Source: Isoetes taiwanensis (Eukaryota > Streptophyta > Lycopodiopsida > Isoetales > Isoetaceae). Taken from it: a stretch of DNA of 64,000 bases. Below the pieces are notes generated by a model. That model had not been told where the DNA came from. It did no database searches and saw nothing but the letters and a program-made list of their open reading frames with translations. Location: NCBI GenBank assembly GCA_021234155.1, contig JAJEKV010000066.1:3939815-4003814 (forward strand). Direction: 5' to 3'. Shown piece after piece: positions 46,851-59,262 of the stretch. The position numbers were made by a program, and so were the translations under genes. Position 1 is the stretch's first letter, and the number at the start of each line of letters is the position of its first letter.

Positions 46851-48960
46851 TGGGCTTAAAACGGTGAGTGCATCATCTCAGATTATAGATAGTTAAAAAA
46901 TGTGCTTAGTCTGTAGAGAGTTTAGCCAAATTATAGTATAGACAGCCCAGAGTTTATTTAGATCAAAATGTGTTCGGTGTGGAGAGAAGTAACGGATCAC
47001 CGACAATGAATTTGGAATCAGAATACCACACCAAAGCAGACTGACGAAGCAGTAAGTAAATAGATAAATGATAAACACGGTCTGTACACTGCATCATCCA
47101 TCGATTCCCAGAGAGAAGGAGTTGAATATAACAGATAAGGGAAGTAGCAGGGAAGTAGCTCGCGGATTTTAGCCAAGTCTATTTCACGCCTCGCCTCCAT
47201 TTCGTCCGACTTTAGCTAATCACAAGAAAGTGTAACTCCCAAAATTTGGAAAGTTTAGCCAAAACTTAGAAGCTTTTACGTCAAATTTTAGTGTACTTTA
47301 GCCAAATTATCCTATAGCCTTTATATTTACTATGGTCAGTTATTATTTAGGTCTTGAATTAGTGCAAAATAGTCAAAAGATAGAAGATTTTTTCTTTTTT
47401 AAATAAAAGTTTAGCCAAATGTAAGAAAGTCCAGGTGGCAAAATTTAGAAAGTTTAGCTAAACATTAGAAGCTTTCACCTCAAATTTTGGCATACTTTAG
47501 CCAAGTCTACTTTACCACTTGGAATATAAAAGTTCCTTAATTTTGCGACCGAATTCACCATGCTCAGGATATGCGAGATCATGGCTACACTTTAGGGTTA
47601 CTGGAGGTGCTTGGGGTATTAGGCGACAAAAATGATTCAATAAGGCCGGGATCCGGGACGGGACTATCACTGATGTTTTAATCGATCGCCAAATCCACGC
47701 CGGGCAATACAGCTGGTCTCAAGATATCGCGACAATCTCACACCTGTGATCTTGGTAAGGTGTGTATATATTGTTGCGAGAAGAACCCTGTTGATTTCAT
47801 GTGTCGAGCATATGTTGGGAGGAACCTGGAAAAAGTTAGAAAGATCGGGGAGCCATCTGCAGAGAAAAAATCAAGGCAGTGATTATCCGGGATGGGGATG
47901 GGGATAGGCAACGGTGGAGGGGATGAAGGGGCGGCATGTAACTCCTTTTGCTTTGATTCCACTTTTATCTGTTATCTGTTATCTCTTATTTTTCTCGCTC
48001 TTTTAAGATTCAAGATTTGCCAAATAGGTAAGATGTGTCAGCCTAAATTTATATGAAATTGTTTTGAGTGGTGCAGGGAAACCCGAACACAGAAGGATGC
48101 CTTGATGTTTACATGAACCAGAATTGAAAATTCTGTGATCAAAAGTAGGATGTAGGGCAAGAGCAGAACGGATCCTGCTCGAAATTTTGTAAAATTTCTG
48201 TATAAAAATGCAAGGAAACATTGCGGAAATGAGTAGTAACAGTTCTGATATATGGTCGAATAGGAGCAAATAGGAATGAAAATAATGCGGACGAAAGTAA
48301 GAACACCCTTACGCACGAGAAGGGGGTATACATAGCAATTCAGCGAAAGACAGGCAAGGTGCATGGAATGAGGGACAACATGTCAACGGGTGGCGAAACA
48401 CATAAGAGTCAACACATAATATATATAAGGTAGGGAGTGTAAATAAAATAAAATAAAATAAAACAAAATAAATTAACATATGAATAGGATTTATATGAGG
48501 TACAGGGGCAAGTGTAGATGTATAGGTAGAGATGTATATGACATGTATAAACGCAAACGGGTCGCATAGGAGTTAGCAAATAGTATAGATATTGAAGGGC
48601 GTGTAAATAACATAAAATAAAATACGAGTATGATATATATGATATATACGATGTACAGGGACAAGTATAGATGTATAGGTAGAGATGTATATGACAGGTG
48701 TGAACGCATAGGACATAAAACAGATAAAAGACTACAAACAACAAGGAGGACCAAGCAGGACCAAAGCAGAAGTGAGCAAGACAATATACAACGGGAAAAC
48801 AACAAACGAAAAAGATGAAATAGCCCGAGACGAGACCACAACGGGGAAAAGTCAAACAAGTACACAGTTGAACAGTACAGTGAAGATATAGAAATATTAG
48901 AGATTCCTAATGGAAGATATAGAAATATTAGAGTGTTATTTAAACATATGAAGATAAACT
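46851..48960. other. Low-complexity stretch with minisatellites, no gene
   Basis: Contains AAAATAAAATAAAATAAAAC (about 48,440-48,475), two copies about 155 bp apart of a TAGATGTATAGGTAGAGATG block (48,514 and 48,669), and a tandem pair AAGATATAGAAATATTAGAG (48,882 and 48,914). TTTAGCCAAA phrases recur between 46,920 and 47,520. No domain recognised in any frame. Confidence 0.5.
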
Positions 48961-51900
48961 GTGGAAGATAATCTATTAGTGAAGATATACACACAAGACA
49001 ACGGCAAAAAAGGGAAGGAGACCCAGAGATACATGGTAAATGTTCGGGCCGAAAGTGTACATAAAAGTTTGCGGATCAGAGAGATTCAACCTCCAAGACA
49101 CCAAGATAGCGAGGGCCGACTCCACCAACCGTTAAGGTTAAGTGTACCAAAGATAATACCCCAAAAACATGAGGCAATGAAGATCGCAAGATCCAAAGAG
49201 TAAAAGGCTGGACGGAATAAGATACGGGACAGAGGCTCACCTGGTGACACCAGATAGCGAGGGCTAGACCCACCAACTGGTAAATCCGGACCACTATAAA
49301 CTCGACAAATCACAAAAGTTGCGTAAAAGCATAAGGCGAGACCAAAAAGAGTATAAAGCTGACGGAAAAGTTACGGGACAGAGATTCCACCTCCGCCGGT
49401 ACACCGGGATAGCGAGGGAAAAAAAACCCACCAACCGGTATCGGACCACTAGACACTCAAAACACGTGGAATAACAAAGAAAATACAATGAAAAGGTGTC
49501 GAACCCCGACACGCCAGGACCAAATATCCGGGCCAAGGAAGTTATGACCTTTCAACTAACTCCTCGAATACTACTAAAGGACGAAAGACAACTCCCGGGA
49601 AATCCCATAACAGCGGGAGGAGATCACTCATAGCTTAAATCATCATAGAGACACTCAAGGGGCCTAAACTAAAATAAATGATGGGGGTAGGAATAATTAA
49701 GGGGCCATCCCAATACTGAATTCAAAATGGATTAACGTGATAATTTTGAATTAGAGGACCGCTCAAGAATGCAATATATAGACCCAACAGAGTAAGGATA
49801 CCAACCCTTCCCATCGAGTTGGTAGCGGCGCCTCTGTGCACAACAAAGAATCAAAGCAGAAAACAATCCAATCCAAATGGCCAAAAAAACTCAAGAGCAT
49901 CATGAAAAAAAAGCAGCCTCAAACAAAGAAAAAGAAAACAGAAATGGCAAGGGTACCGGGTAAGTCGCAAGACCTCCAAGATTTTCTCGCCGATGGACAA
50001 GCATCCGAGTGGAATCCCTCGTATGGATGCTCTCAACACACTAGCTAAAATGGCCAACCGTAATACGGTAGCCATCTCCAACATGGACGTGAGGATAGAA
50101 GGGGTGGAAAAGACAAGTGAGGAGATACAGCGCAGGATGAACGAAATTGAGGAGGAAAAAGCTAAGATCCGAAAAGGTTGGTTGAATTAGAAAAAGGAAA
50201 TGTTGAATTGATGCATGGGAATCATTTGATAGGATAAAACCGCATATTATGGAGTATGAGGAATAGAATAGAGCATGACATTAGGCTGATAGAGGTAGCA
50301 GAGAAACCTAACGAGGACACATATCGAAGTTACCGCAGGCGATAGAGACGGTGTTCAAGGAGCATCGGAGCCGCCATTTTCAAAGCAAGACGATCGTGAC
50401 AATGGAGGGGCGGCGAGCATATAAACCCGACTCGAGACGGATGTACCAAAGAGAGAATATCATGACCTGCCCGCCGAAATGGGATCATAGTTCAGAAGCC
50501 CTAACAATCATGCAAACTACAAGGGTTGCAATGTGGAACCAGCCAAAGCCGTGGAACTAAATCAGCAGAATACAAAAGGGTCAAGAATGGCAAGGTGTTC
50601 CTACACAAGAGGATTTAGAATTTGCCGGGCCGTGACAAGGACGTAAGGAGGGGATGCCGGAAATGTGGAAAGTTAATCGATGTGGGGAAGGAGAACATCA
50701 ACCCAATAATGATACCAACACAAGGGCGTAAAAAAACGTGACATCGGGGAGCACTAACCGCCAATAGCTCTCGAGGTGAGCCAACACGTAGAGGGAGAAA
50801 GAAACTAAAAGGGGAAGGCACAATCGAGGACCCCGGTGGAGGTGGGCACAACCCCCGCAACAAGGACCGGGGGCACCGAGAAGAATGGTGAACGGGCGTA
50901 ACGAAACGTAAAACCCCGGAGTGGGCAACCGCTGGAAGGAGACGAAGATATGGTACCGGAACCTTTGGGGGCATCCGTGGGGCACCGGAGAGGCTTGAGG
51001 GAGCACACAAGAAAGGACATAATATGCCTAGTAGAGACATGAGAGCACAATATAAAGAGGCTACCGGAAGAGGAGGGCTACCAGCCTATTCACCCGCTGG
51101 AAAGATAAGAATTTCAAAATGGGAAGAGGGAGGCAGGCCTAGCCTTGTTATGTCAAGGAGAATGTAGCAAATGGTACATGTATTTTACATTCGGATGTCA
51201 ATAAAAGATACATGGTAATTTAGTATTCAATTACAAAATAAAAAAGATCTAATAATCGACCCATCATAGCATATTACCCAATCGAAAGTAGTGACAAACT
51301 AGAACAAGTAGAATTAGGGGAAACCATGATGAAGTGGAAGGAACAGGGGACCAATGATACTAATTGAGATCTAAATGCCGAGCATCGTGTCGAGCAAGTT
51401 TAATACACAAGCATAGATGAAAAAATGGGCAATGGAACCAAACAGGAAGATTAAAAGAATGGAAACAGATGAACCGAGGACAAGGCGTAAATCAATGCTA
51501 AGGGGAACGTCGGGCATGCACGACCACGTGGACCATCATAGCTTAATGGGGCACAACGATGGACAGGATCGTGGGAATTCACAAGTCGAACGCATTACGG
51601 GGAGAAGTATAGTAGATTACATAATAATCGAATGAACATGCAAAGCCATGCATAGTATCAGAAATTGGCGGCACTAGAATGGCCAATTGGGAGGAGGGAG
51701 AGTCACGTGCCCATGCAAACCGACAATTATGCTGGGGAAACAAACCCAAAATGAAGAAATAGGCGGCGTGGAGAGAGACAGTGGAAAGCTGAAAATACAT
51801 TTCCGTGAACAAACACGCAGACATCGCCGCAGGTAAAGCCATCAAAGAAGATATGGAAAAGTGGAAATGGGAGGAGCATGGGCAGATGAGAATGGAGATG

Positions 51901-54484
51901 CGCCAATGACATAACAAAGAAAGTGGCATTAGAAATTTTCGGGAAAAGAAGGAAGAGAAAGGAAAATAATGCCTTCAAATCTTCAATATGGGATGAATGC
52001 AAGGAACGAGAAGGAAAGTCAAGGCTTTTAGAGGTAAGGAAACATATCAAAAGGAAAGAGCGATATACCTGAAGTTAACAAAAGAAAAGAGGAATAAGAA
52101 TCTGATGCAACATCAATGGGGACTGGCCAAGTTTAATCAAAAACAACCCCGCAAGTTCGGGGTGGACGAAGAGAAGAAGCAAGGGAATAGGGAGGTGAAA
52201 CACACAATACAGCATTGAGCAGCCGGATGGGAGAAATATCTCTTGAAAATTATATAAGATGGGCATCTCCAAAGACTCACACCGAACCGCGAAATGATAG
52301 ATCGACCGCGGCTTCAAATGTACGTGAAGTGATGACAAAGATTGAATGGATGGCCAATAACAAGGCCCCGCACCCATAATGGACATCCGGTGGAAGTATA
52401 AAATGTGCGCACCATTTTAGAAAAAGCAGTGATGCGGGAGATATTCAATGGGATAATACACCGCGGGCTCCTACGATGGGCATACAAAATAGGTCATACC
52501 CCTACAATAAGGGGAAGTAAAACAGAACCCGGAAAACCTGAGGACAATAATGGTGAGCCCATTTTCACAAAATGGTACGGAAGGTCCTAGGATAATAAAC
52601 CCAAAGCAATGGGCGCAGGCGTGGAATTTGAGAGCGGGGGCAGCTTGGGGCTTGAACACCCCAACAAATGAGACCATCTAAGTAACTCTCCCGGGATACC
52701 ATTAGAGCATAATAGGCCCACCGAAAGAAAGTGATATGTTTGTTCGCGGACTTGAGGAAAAGCTTTTGACACGTACCAAGGGAAAAGCTCATACAGGCTC
52801 ATAGACATGCAAAAACCGAGAGAGACATGGTAGGGGCAAGTTCAAGCAGATTGTACCTTATAATGTATATGCAAAGATAGAAGAAGAAGGAAAGGCAATG
52901 GCGGGACACGAGGGAGTCAAACGGGGGATGTCCTTTATCCCCAACACTTTGTTTGGAATATATATAGATGCCCCAGGGATTTTTTATGGAGAACAACAAG
53001 GGGCGTGGGCCCCTACACTTGGGGAACAAGGTACCTATCATGTTATATCTTGATGATTTGGGCATGATGGCCACAAAAACAAGGGAATCTACAGTTCTTT
53101 GAAACTACTAGAGATCTGCCGTGAAAAGACAGTGGCTAACGTTGAATCTTACAAAACCAAAATAGTCTTTTTAGTACTTGGGAATAGTCACAAGCCGTTC
53201 AAATATCTAGGGACAGAATTAGAAGAAACAACAGGAATACAAATACCTAGGGTATATCAATACTGACGCAAGGAAATGGGCTTAAAGGCGATACTAGATT
53301 CCAGCTGTATCAGAAGCTACTACAACATGAAAAACTCCGCCAATAGAAACGAGAATAATAGGACGGAAAATCAAATGCTACCTATTCACCACGGTTTTCG
53401 TCACAAAGACTTGTCAGACGGGCAGAAGCAGGGGCCAGGGTTTACAGACAAGAAGTGGGAAAAACAAGAAGGTATTTTTAGGGCACGGCATAAACAGGAA
53501 TTCAAACCGAGGAGCAAACACGCCATTGACAATTATAGTGTATGAGGCAGACGAGAAACCTATGGAGGTGAGAGCATGGGAAAGGACCATCGGATACATC
53601 ATAAGAAATATGGGAAGTCGGAGAAGTTAGCGAGCATCGCAATCAGCGAACCGACAAGGGCACACATCACCACAAGTAGTGGATGGTTTAGGGATGTAGC
53701 AATATGGACAAGAGAAATGGGGATGAATCGGGTGAACTGATCAATGAAGGCCAATGGAATGAGGGAGTGGGCGAGGTAAAAAGCTGCGGACATGGCTACA
53801 AGCACCTGAGGACCTAAAACACTGCGGCTCATGTCAATATTCAACCCGAGTGGATGATAGGACAACAAATGTACCAAGATAACATGCTTGGAAAAGCGGA
53901 GAAGAGATACCTTAGCAGTTCGGGATGGGGTGCCATGATCCGAGAATTGAAAAGGGCGGTGGAGGAAAATAGACAAACAGGGACAGCCTATGCGAGAATG
54001 CGTGGCCGAATGGAAGTAGAGGGCCGAAAACCACATGCTCAATGAATGTCCAACATACATAGACATCGGGGAAAAGTGTCGGGAGAGTAAGATGGGGACA
54101 ACCCGGTACATGCCATAATGGCAAGGGCGAAACAATGAGATCTGGGAGATGCAATACGAGAGATCTTTGAGCAGACATCGGGAAAAACACGAACAAAAAG
54201 GGCTTACGATATGAGTTGCTCAAGAGGCAAATCATAGATGCCCACTAAACGCATGACTTAAAAGCATTTTGATATAAACCCTCACCCGCGACCTAGCAAT
54301 AGGAACAAAGTAGGGTCTTAGGCATTAATAGGAAAAGGAGCCTTGAGAAAAGGCTACAACAAAAGCAGGGCAGACCAGTAGCCCCCATCGGGAGCTAAGC
54401 CCATGCTACACACAAGTCCGCAGGGCCAGAGGGCACAAGGGACAATAATGCATTCTATTCTATTCTATTCTATTCTATTCTATT
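48961..54484 (+). mobile_element. Near full-length LINE with subrepeats in its 5' part and (ATTCT)n tail
   Basis: The 5' part has three copies, about 150 bp apart, of a block with GATAGCGAGGG (49,106, 49,254, 49,410), like promoter monomers. An ORF1-like part follows (Lys-rich KKKQPQTKKKKTEMARV at 49,900; VRIEGVEKTSEEIQRRMNEI at about 50,090; KNGKVFLHKR at about 50,585). Endonuclease remnants: CLVET at about 51,030. Reverse transcriptase: FADLRK/KAFDTY across a shift (about 52,750), GVKRGMSFIPNTLFGIYI (about 52,915), MLYLDDLGMMA (about 53,040) and PFKYLGTELEE (about 53,192). The end has HMLNECPTYI (about 54,030) and ATTCT repeats (54,450-54,484). Frames are heavily interrupted. The start coordinate is approximate. 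Confidence 0.8.
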
Positions 54485-55196
54485 CAGATTCAATAGATAG
54501 CACTTCAAGGATGCCATCATAAGAATTTCTGTATTGTTTATTTTTTTTTTATTGTTATAATTTTTATAAGTTTTTATTATATAAGTTTATCTTTAGATTA
54601 AAACTATAATTGTTGTCAAAGAATAAAATTACTTTTCAAACTAAACTGATTTTCACTTAAATCTATTTAGAATTAGACATTTCAAAAAATATAAAATTTT
54701 AATTTTCAGTAATTTAACAAATTTAAAATTTGCCAGTTATGATAATTTTTAAATGAAATCTGATGGTCTAATAAGTGATTGACTTAAAATTCATATGAGA
54801 ATTTCATAATTGACAAACTTTTACACTTTTAAGAATACTTTCGGAAAAATTTTAGGTTGAAATTAATTAAATGTTAAAGTTAATGTTTTAATAATAAATA
54901 TTGAATACTTTATTATTGATGAAATAATTTTTTAAAACATAAGCGTAATTAGCTAATTAATTTCAATCTAAAAAATTCTTCTATAAATATTTCTAAAAAA
55001 TAACATTTTAAGCATACAGAGTTTATCTTAGATGAAAATTTAATTCTAAATAGAATAATTCTAAATTCGTCATTTCTATGAAATGGCATGGTTTTATAAC
55101 CATTGAGAAAAATCAATATCATCAAATATAAAGGTAGAATTTTTCTTGGGTGTATAGGGAGGAAGGCAATATGCGAGGTTCCCCTGAGAAAACCTT

Positions 55197-55421
55197 TTAG
55201 GAATGAGCTTGTTCCAAAAATGACAGCGCACTTTGCCGCAATCTTAATGTCCCATCACTAACTGCTCCAATTTTAGAATATGCATATGAAAAGGTAATCC
55301 TTGGTGAGGCTTTACCAAGAGTTAATGTATCTGTTAACGAATATCTATACACAACAGAACCATCTGCATATTCTATGATAGTATGACACTGTTCCTCCCT
55401 ATCATATGACATATTCATCAA
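55197..55421 (-). pseudogene. Pepsin-type (A1) aspartic protease fragment, copy 1
   Basis: The minus frame contains CHTIIEYADGSVVYRYSLTD, the flap region of plant nepenthesin-like proteases (Y-x-DGS), then KASPRITFSYAYSK and SDGTLRLRQSALSFLEQ, where functional enzymes usually read DGTLGLGQ-like sequence. Neither catalytic Asp is present. Only about 70 residues of a protein usually over 400 remain, embedded in a repeat, so this is a dead or captured fragment. Confidence 0.6.
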
Positions 55422-56887
55422 AAATTGGACTTATTTAAATTCAATAGATAACACTTCAAAGATGTCATTATAAGAATTTATGTATTGTTTAGTTCTTCTT
55501 GATTGTTATATTTTTTATAAGTTTTTATTATATAAGTTTATCTTTAGATTAACTATATTTGTTGTCAAAGAATAAAATTACTTTTCAAACTAATTTTCAC
55601 TTGAATCTATTTAGAGTATTATTTGCTATTTTACTGCTATTTTACTATTATTTGCCTATTGATGGAATCAGTATTGATAGTGGGGGAAAGCATGGAGCTG
55701 GGGGGCATTTTCGTGCCAGTCAAGCACCCCCTAAGCACCCAGTCCTGGAAAACTGATTTATTTTTATCTTTTTTTTTCTATAACTCCGTTAAGGCTGAAA
55801 TTTTGTATTCCAAGGCGTAATATTAATGCGTTTCCGGGAAAAATATTAAAAAAATAAAATAAAAATATTTTTCAAAAATACAAAGAAAATGTCCCAAAAA
55901 GCACCCACTAAGCACCATGTGTCGCTGACACAAAAAGTGTCCCCCACCTCTATGCTTTAACCCTAGTATATTTTTGCCTATACCTAAAAAAGAATATACT
56001 ATAAAAAATGATGGAAATGGTGGTTTTATTTTAGATACTGAAGTCACTTTTACTGAGTTAAGACCATCAATTTATAGTGTTTTCACAATTCTTTTTGAAG
56101 ACCTATTGGATCCGTCTACTCCTGCAAAACTTCAGCGTATTGGAACGAGGCTTATGCGTTGCTATGACATTTCGATGTAGACATCTCGGGGGTTCACATA
56201 CATTTTAAAAAGGACATTGTTTTGAAGCTTTATTCAAAAAACATAATGATACAGCTCTCACCAGATAATATTTGTCTAGCTTTTGTAGAAGCATACACTC
56301 CATACAATACATTTGGAAATTATCAACAACAAACATTCAGGTTTGGATTAGATTTGAGCAAATGCATATTTGGATAAAGCTAACTTTACAGTGTAATTTC
56401 TATTGAGGTTATATTATCCTTTATCATATTATATTTAGTATTCGATAATCTCTATTGAGGTTATATTTTTCTTTATCATATTATATTTGATATTTGATAG
56501 TTTGTGAGATTCTATTAATCAAAATATTAGACAGTACTTAATTACTGCTTACTTATGTCATTCTGATTATGCTGAATTAAGTTATTTAGTGAAATTCTAT
56601 TAATATGTTCAATGAGGTTCTATTAATCTTGATATTCAAGCCTCTATTTAATTATTCTTTATTTGATAGTTCATGTAGTTAATGTTGAGGTGCTTACCTT
56701 GTGGATAATGTGGATTGCAAGCAAATTTTATTCCAAGAACAAACCATGTAATGGATATAACAGAGCATTATCAGACACTGCATATTTACCATCTTGTAAA
56801 CAAAGAACCTGCAAATTATTAAAGACGTCAGCTGATATAGATTGTGGAGATATGACATATTTTAACAAAATTTAGACTTATTCAAAT

Positions 56888-57295
56888 CTAATAGATATAC
56901 TTCAAGGATGCCATGATAAGATTATAAGTATTTTCAACTCTTATTGATTTCAAAAATTCGTCATTTCTATGAAATGGCATGGTTTTATAACCATTAGGAA
57001 AAATCAATATCATTAAATATAAAGGTAGAATTTTTCTTGGATGTATAGGGAGGAAGGTAATCGAGGGAACCTTTTGGGAATGAGCTTGTTCCAAAAATGA
57101 CAGCGCACGTTGCCCCAATCCTAATGTCCCATCACTAACTGCTCTAATTTTAGAATATGCATATGAAAAAGTAATCCTTGGTGAGGCCTTGCCAAGAGTT
57201 AATGTATCTGTTAACAAATATCCATACACAACAGAACCATCTGCATATTCTATGATAGTATGACACTGACCCTCCCCATCATATGACATATTCAT
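56888..57295 (-). pseudogene. Aspartic protease fragment, copy 2
   Basis: Same fragment as copy 1, slightly better preserved (YADGSVVYGYLLTDTLTLG; SDGTLGLGQRALSFLEQ). The frame runs on into unrelated repeat sequence to 56,888. Catalytic residues absent. Confidence 0.6.
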
Positions 57296-57395
57296 AAAAA
57301 ATTGGACTTATTTAGATTCAATAGATAACACTTCAAGGATGTCATTATAAGAATTTATGTATTGTTTAATTCTTCTTGATTGTTATATCTTCTTT

Positions 57396-58690
57396 ATTAA
57401 AATAGGATGGCGTTGATATTTGTGCTTGAAAAGCCGCATGTGCAAACGCATGCGGCGTTTCGTCTGCCCCTGCGGGATTTTTTGTTTTAAATTTTGAATT
57501 TTATTCGGCCATTGTGCTTTTTTGCCGTGTCTTTCCAGGGCTATGGAGACCGACAGGATGAGCTCTTCAGCTTTGCTTTTATGTTTTGGTAGATTGACGC
57601 CCTGTTCTCAGTCTGACAATGGTTATTTTGTCTTGAATTGCCGAGCTCCATCTTTGTATTGTTGTGACATTTATTCATGGAAGCAGAATCGCCATACCTT
57701 CATTATTTCTAGCTCTGTAGACGATGGTGGTAGGGCAAGGGAATGGCAGTGACAGAACTGCCGGTTCTTTTAGCTAATACCCGATCTGTCAAAGGAGACT
57801 TAAACTGAATTTTTTGCTAGAGCCGGCATGGAGGACGTGACATGAGGATTCAGAATCCATGCAAATGCACCAAGCGATTGAGTCTTTGGAGCTTCTATTC
57901 ATATCTTGATGTATAGCAGTCCGTAAATGCATGTCTTTGCAAGATGGCGTGGAGGGGACATATTTATCATCTGCAGATTTGCAAGTGCGTTGGATTTTCG
58001 TTATGCCTAGAATTAGCGGCATTTTCTTTGGAAATATTTTGCAGGTCGGTTGCATGTCATCTCATTTACCCACCATTTTGGTGCAGCGACTCCAGTTGGA
58101 CTCCTTTGTAACAAAATATGTTATTGGAACTGCCATATCTTATTGAAACTACCATGTCCAAGCAAAGAGGGTTTGATATCAGGTGCGTAGATCCAATGTG
58201 ATGAATATTTTGTTCTCTTTTATTCTGGCCAACTCCTTACCATTTAAACATGCTTTATACATGATAGAACACTTCAATCTGATTTTTATTAGCAATGTCC
58301 TGTTTTTGTTGGGGTGTCTGGTTCATCTTAGTTTTAAAATGAAACTGCTTTTAGTCAGTTGAATAATTAACTTGAATGGTTTTTCGCAGGTTGAACGATT
58401 TGGCGGGAGTTAATAATCTGTGTGTTCCTCTACTTCCTATTCTTCTTTAAGTATGCCAAGGCATTTTTAAACTACAACTATTATATGGGGTTGGCTTTGG
58501 TTCATGCCATTGCATTATCAATAGTTGTGCCATTCCATTATTTACCTTTTTTTGTTATCTTGGACCTATTATATTTCATGTCAAACTTGCTCAATATATG
58601 CAATATGCCGAGCAGGAAGGGTGCCTAGTAGCGTGATTGAAACTCTAGGTGATTCAACTCCTTCCCATCATATTCAAACCAGATCCTTCC
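57396..58690. other. Probable 5' part or long intron of the ARGONAUTE locus, exons not recognised
   Basis: Contains a hairpin (GCCGCATG...CATGCGGC, 57,433-57,456) and frames of 60-98 codons with no clear family. Two near copies of a CCTTCCCATCATATTCAA phrase flank the LTR element (58,661 and 62,283), indicating a short tandem duplication at the insertion target. Confidence 0.35.
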
Positions 58691-59262
58691 TGTTAACAGA
58701 AAAATCTCCCTTTCATGACAGAATTCAAGACCTTGGACTTGGCCCGAAGGCCTTCATCAGCACACAAACTAAGACACAAACTAAGACACTTAACTCTGCC
58801 TCTCACCCAGAATTAAGATAATCAAAAGCACACTTACATCCACACTTACATTACAAGAACATCACAAAAGATACTCAAACTGGCACTTCTTTATTGAAAT
58901 TGACAAGATACAACAAGAACACCCACATGATCATGGTCTTCAACTAATGATCTCTCTCTCACTCCATACATGATCCCCTTTAGTCATGTAAAATGCCTAT
59001 TTATAAACAAGAATGGCCTAGGTGGCAATGACATGGCAGTGATGATGTGGCACATGACATGGACTAAGGGTAGTTTTTGTGTTTCTTCTTTGTGCCTTTT
59101 CCCATGGATCGATGACATGGCAATGATGTGGGAGGATCACTGACATGGACCAATAGGAATATGAATAACATTTGATGATGTGGACCCATGCCAATAATGA
59201 TAGTGTCTTCAAATTTAATAGCCATAGTGCTAATGCATTCAAAGGGTGGAAAACCCCTAACA
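58691..59262 (-). repeat. 3' LTR of the gag-only element (572 bp)
   Basis: 13 bp longer than the 5' LTR, through a 12-bp tandem copy (ACAAACTAAGAC) near 58,765-58,790 and one base at the outer edge. Confidence 0.93.

Larger units (their letters stand above)
54485..57395. repeat. AT-rich repeat cluster carrying aspartic-protease fragments
   Basis: The phrase TTCAATAGATAACACTTCAA with its flank recurs at about 54,490, 55,440 and 57,318 (a divergent form near 56,890). Block 55,060-55,510 matches 56,948-57,395 directly. Block 54,540-54,680 matches 55,481-55,620. Between them are AT-rich sequences without genes (54,700-55,050 and 55,760-56,880). Confidence 0.75.

Noticed and set aside
48409-48994. 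Tyr/Leu-rich minus-strand ORFs of 148 and 167 codons
   Set aside because: They are translations of the minisatellite and AT-rich repeats at 48.4-48.9 kb (repeated CHIHLYLYIYTCP), not genes.
57432-57457. GC-rich hairpin GCCGCATG/CATGCGGC as a Helitron 3' end or transcription terminator
   Set aside because: No CTRR follows at the expected distance, no TC 5' end found, and such terminators are bacterial.
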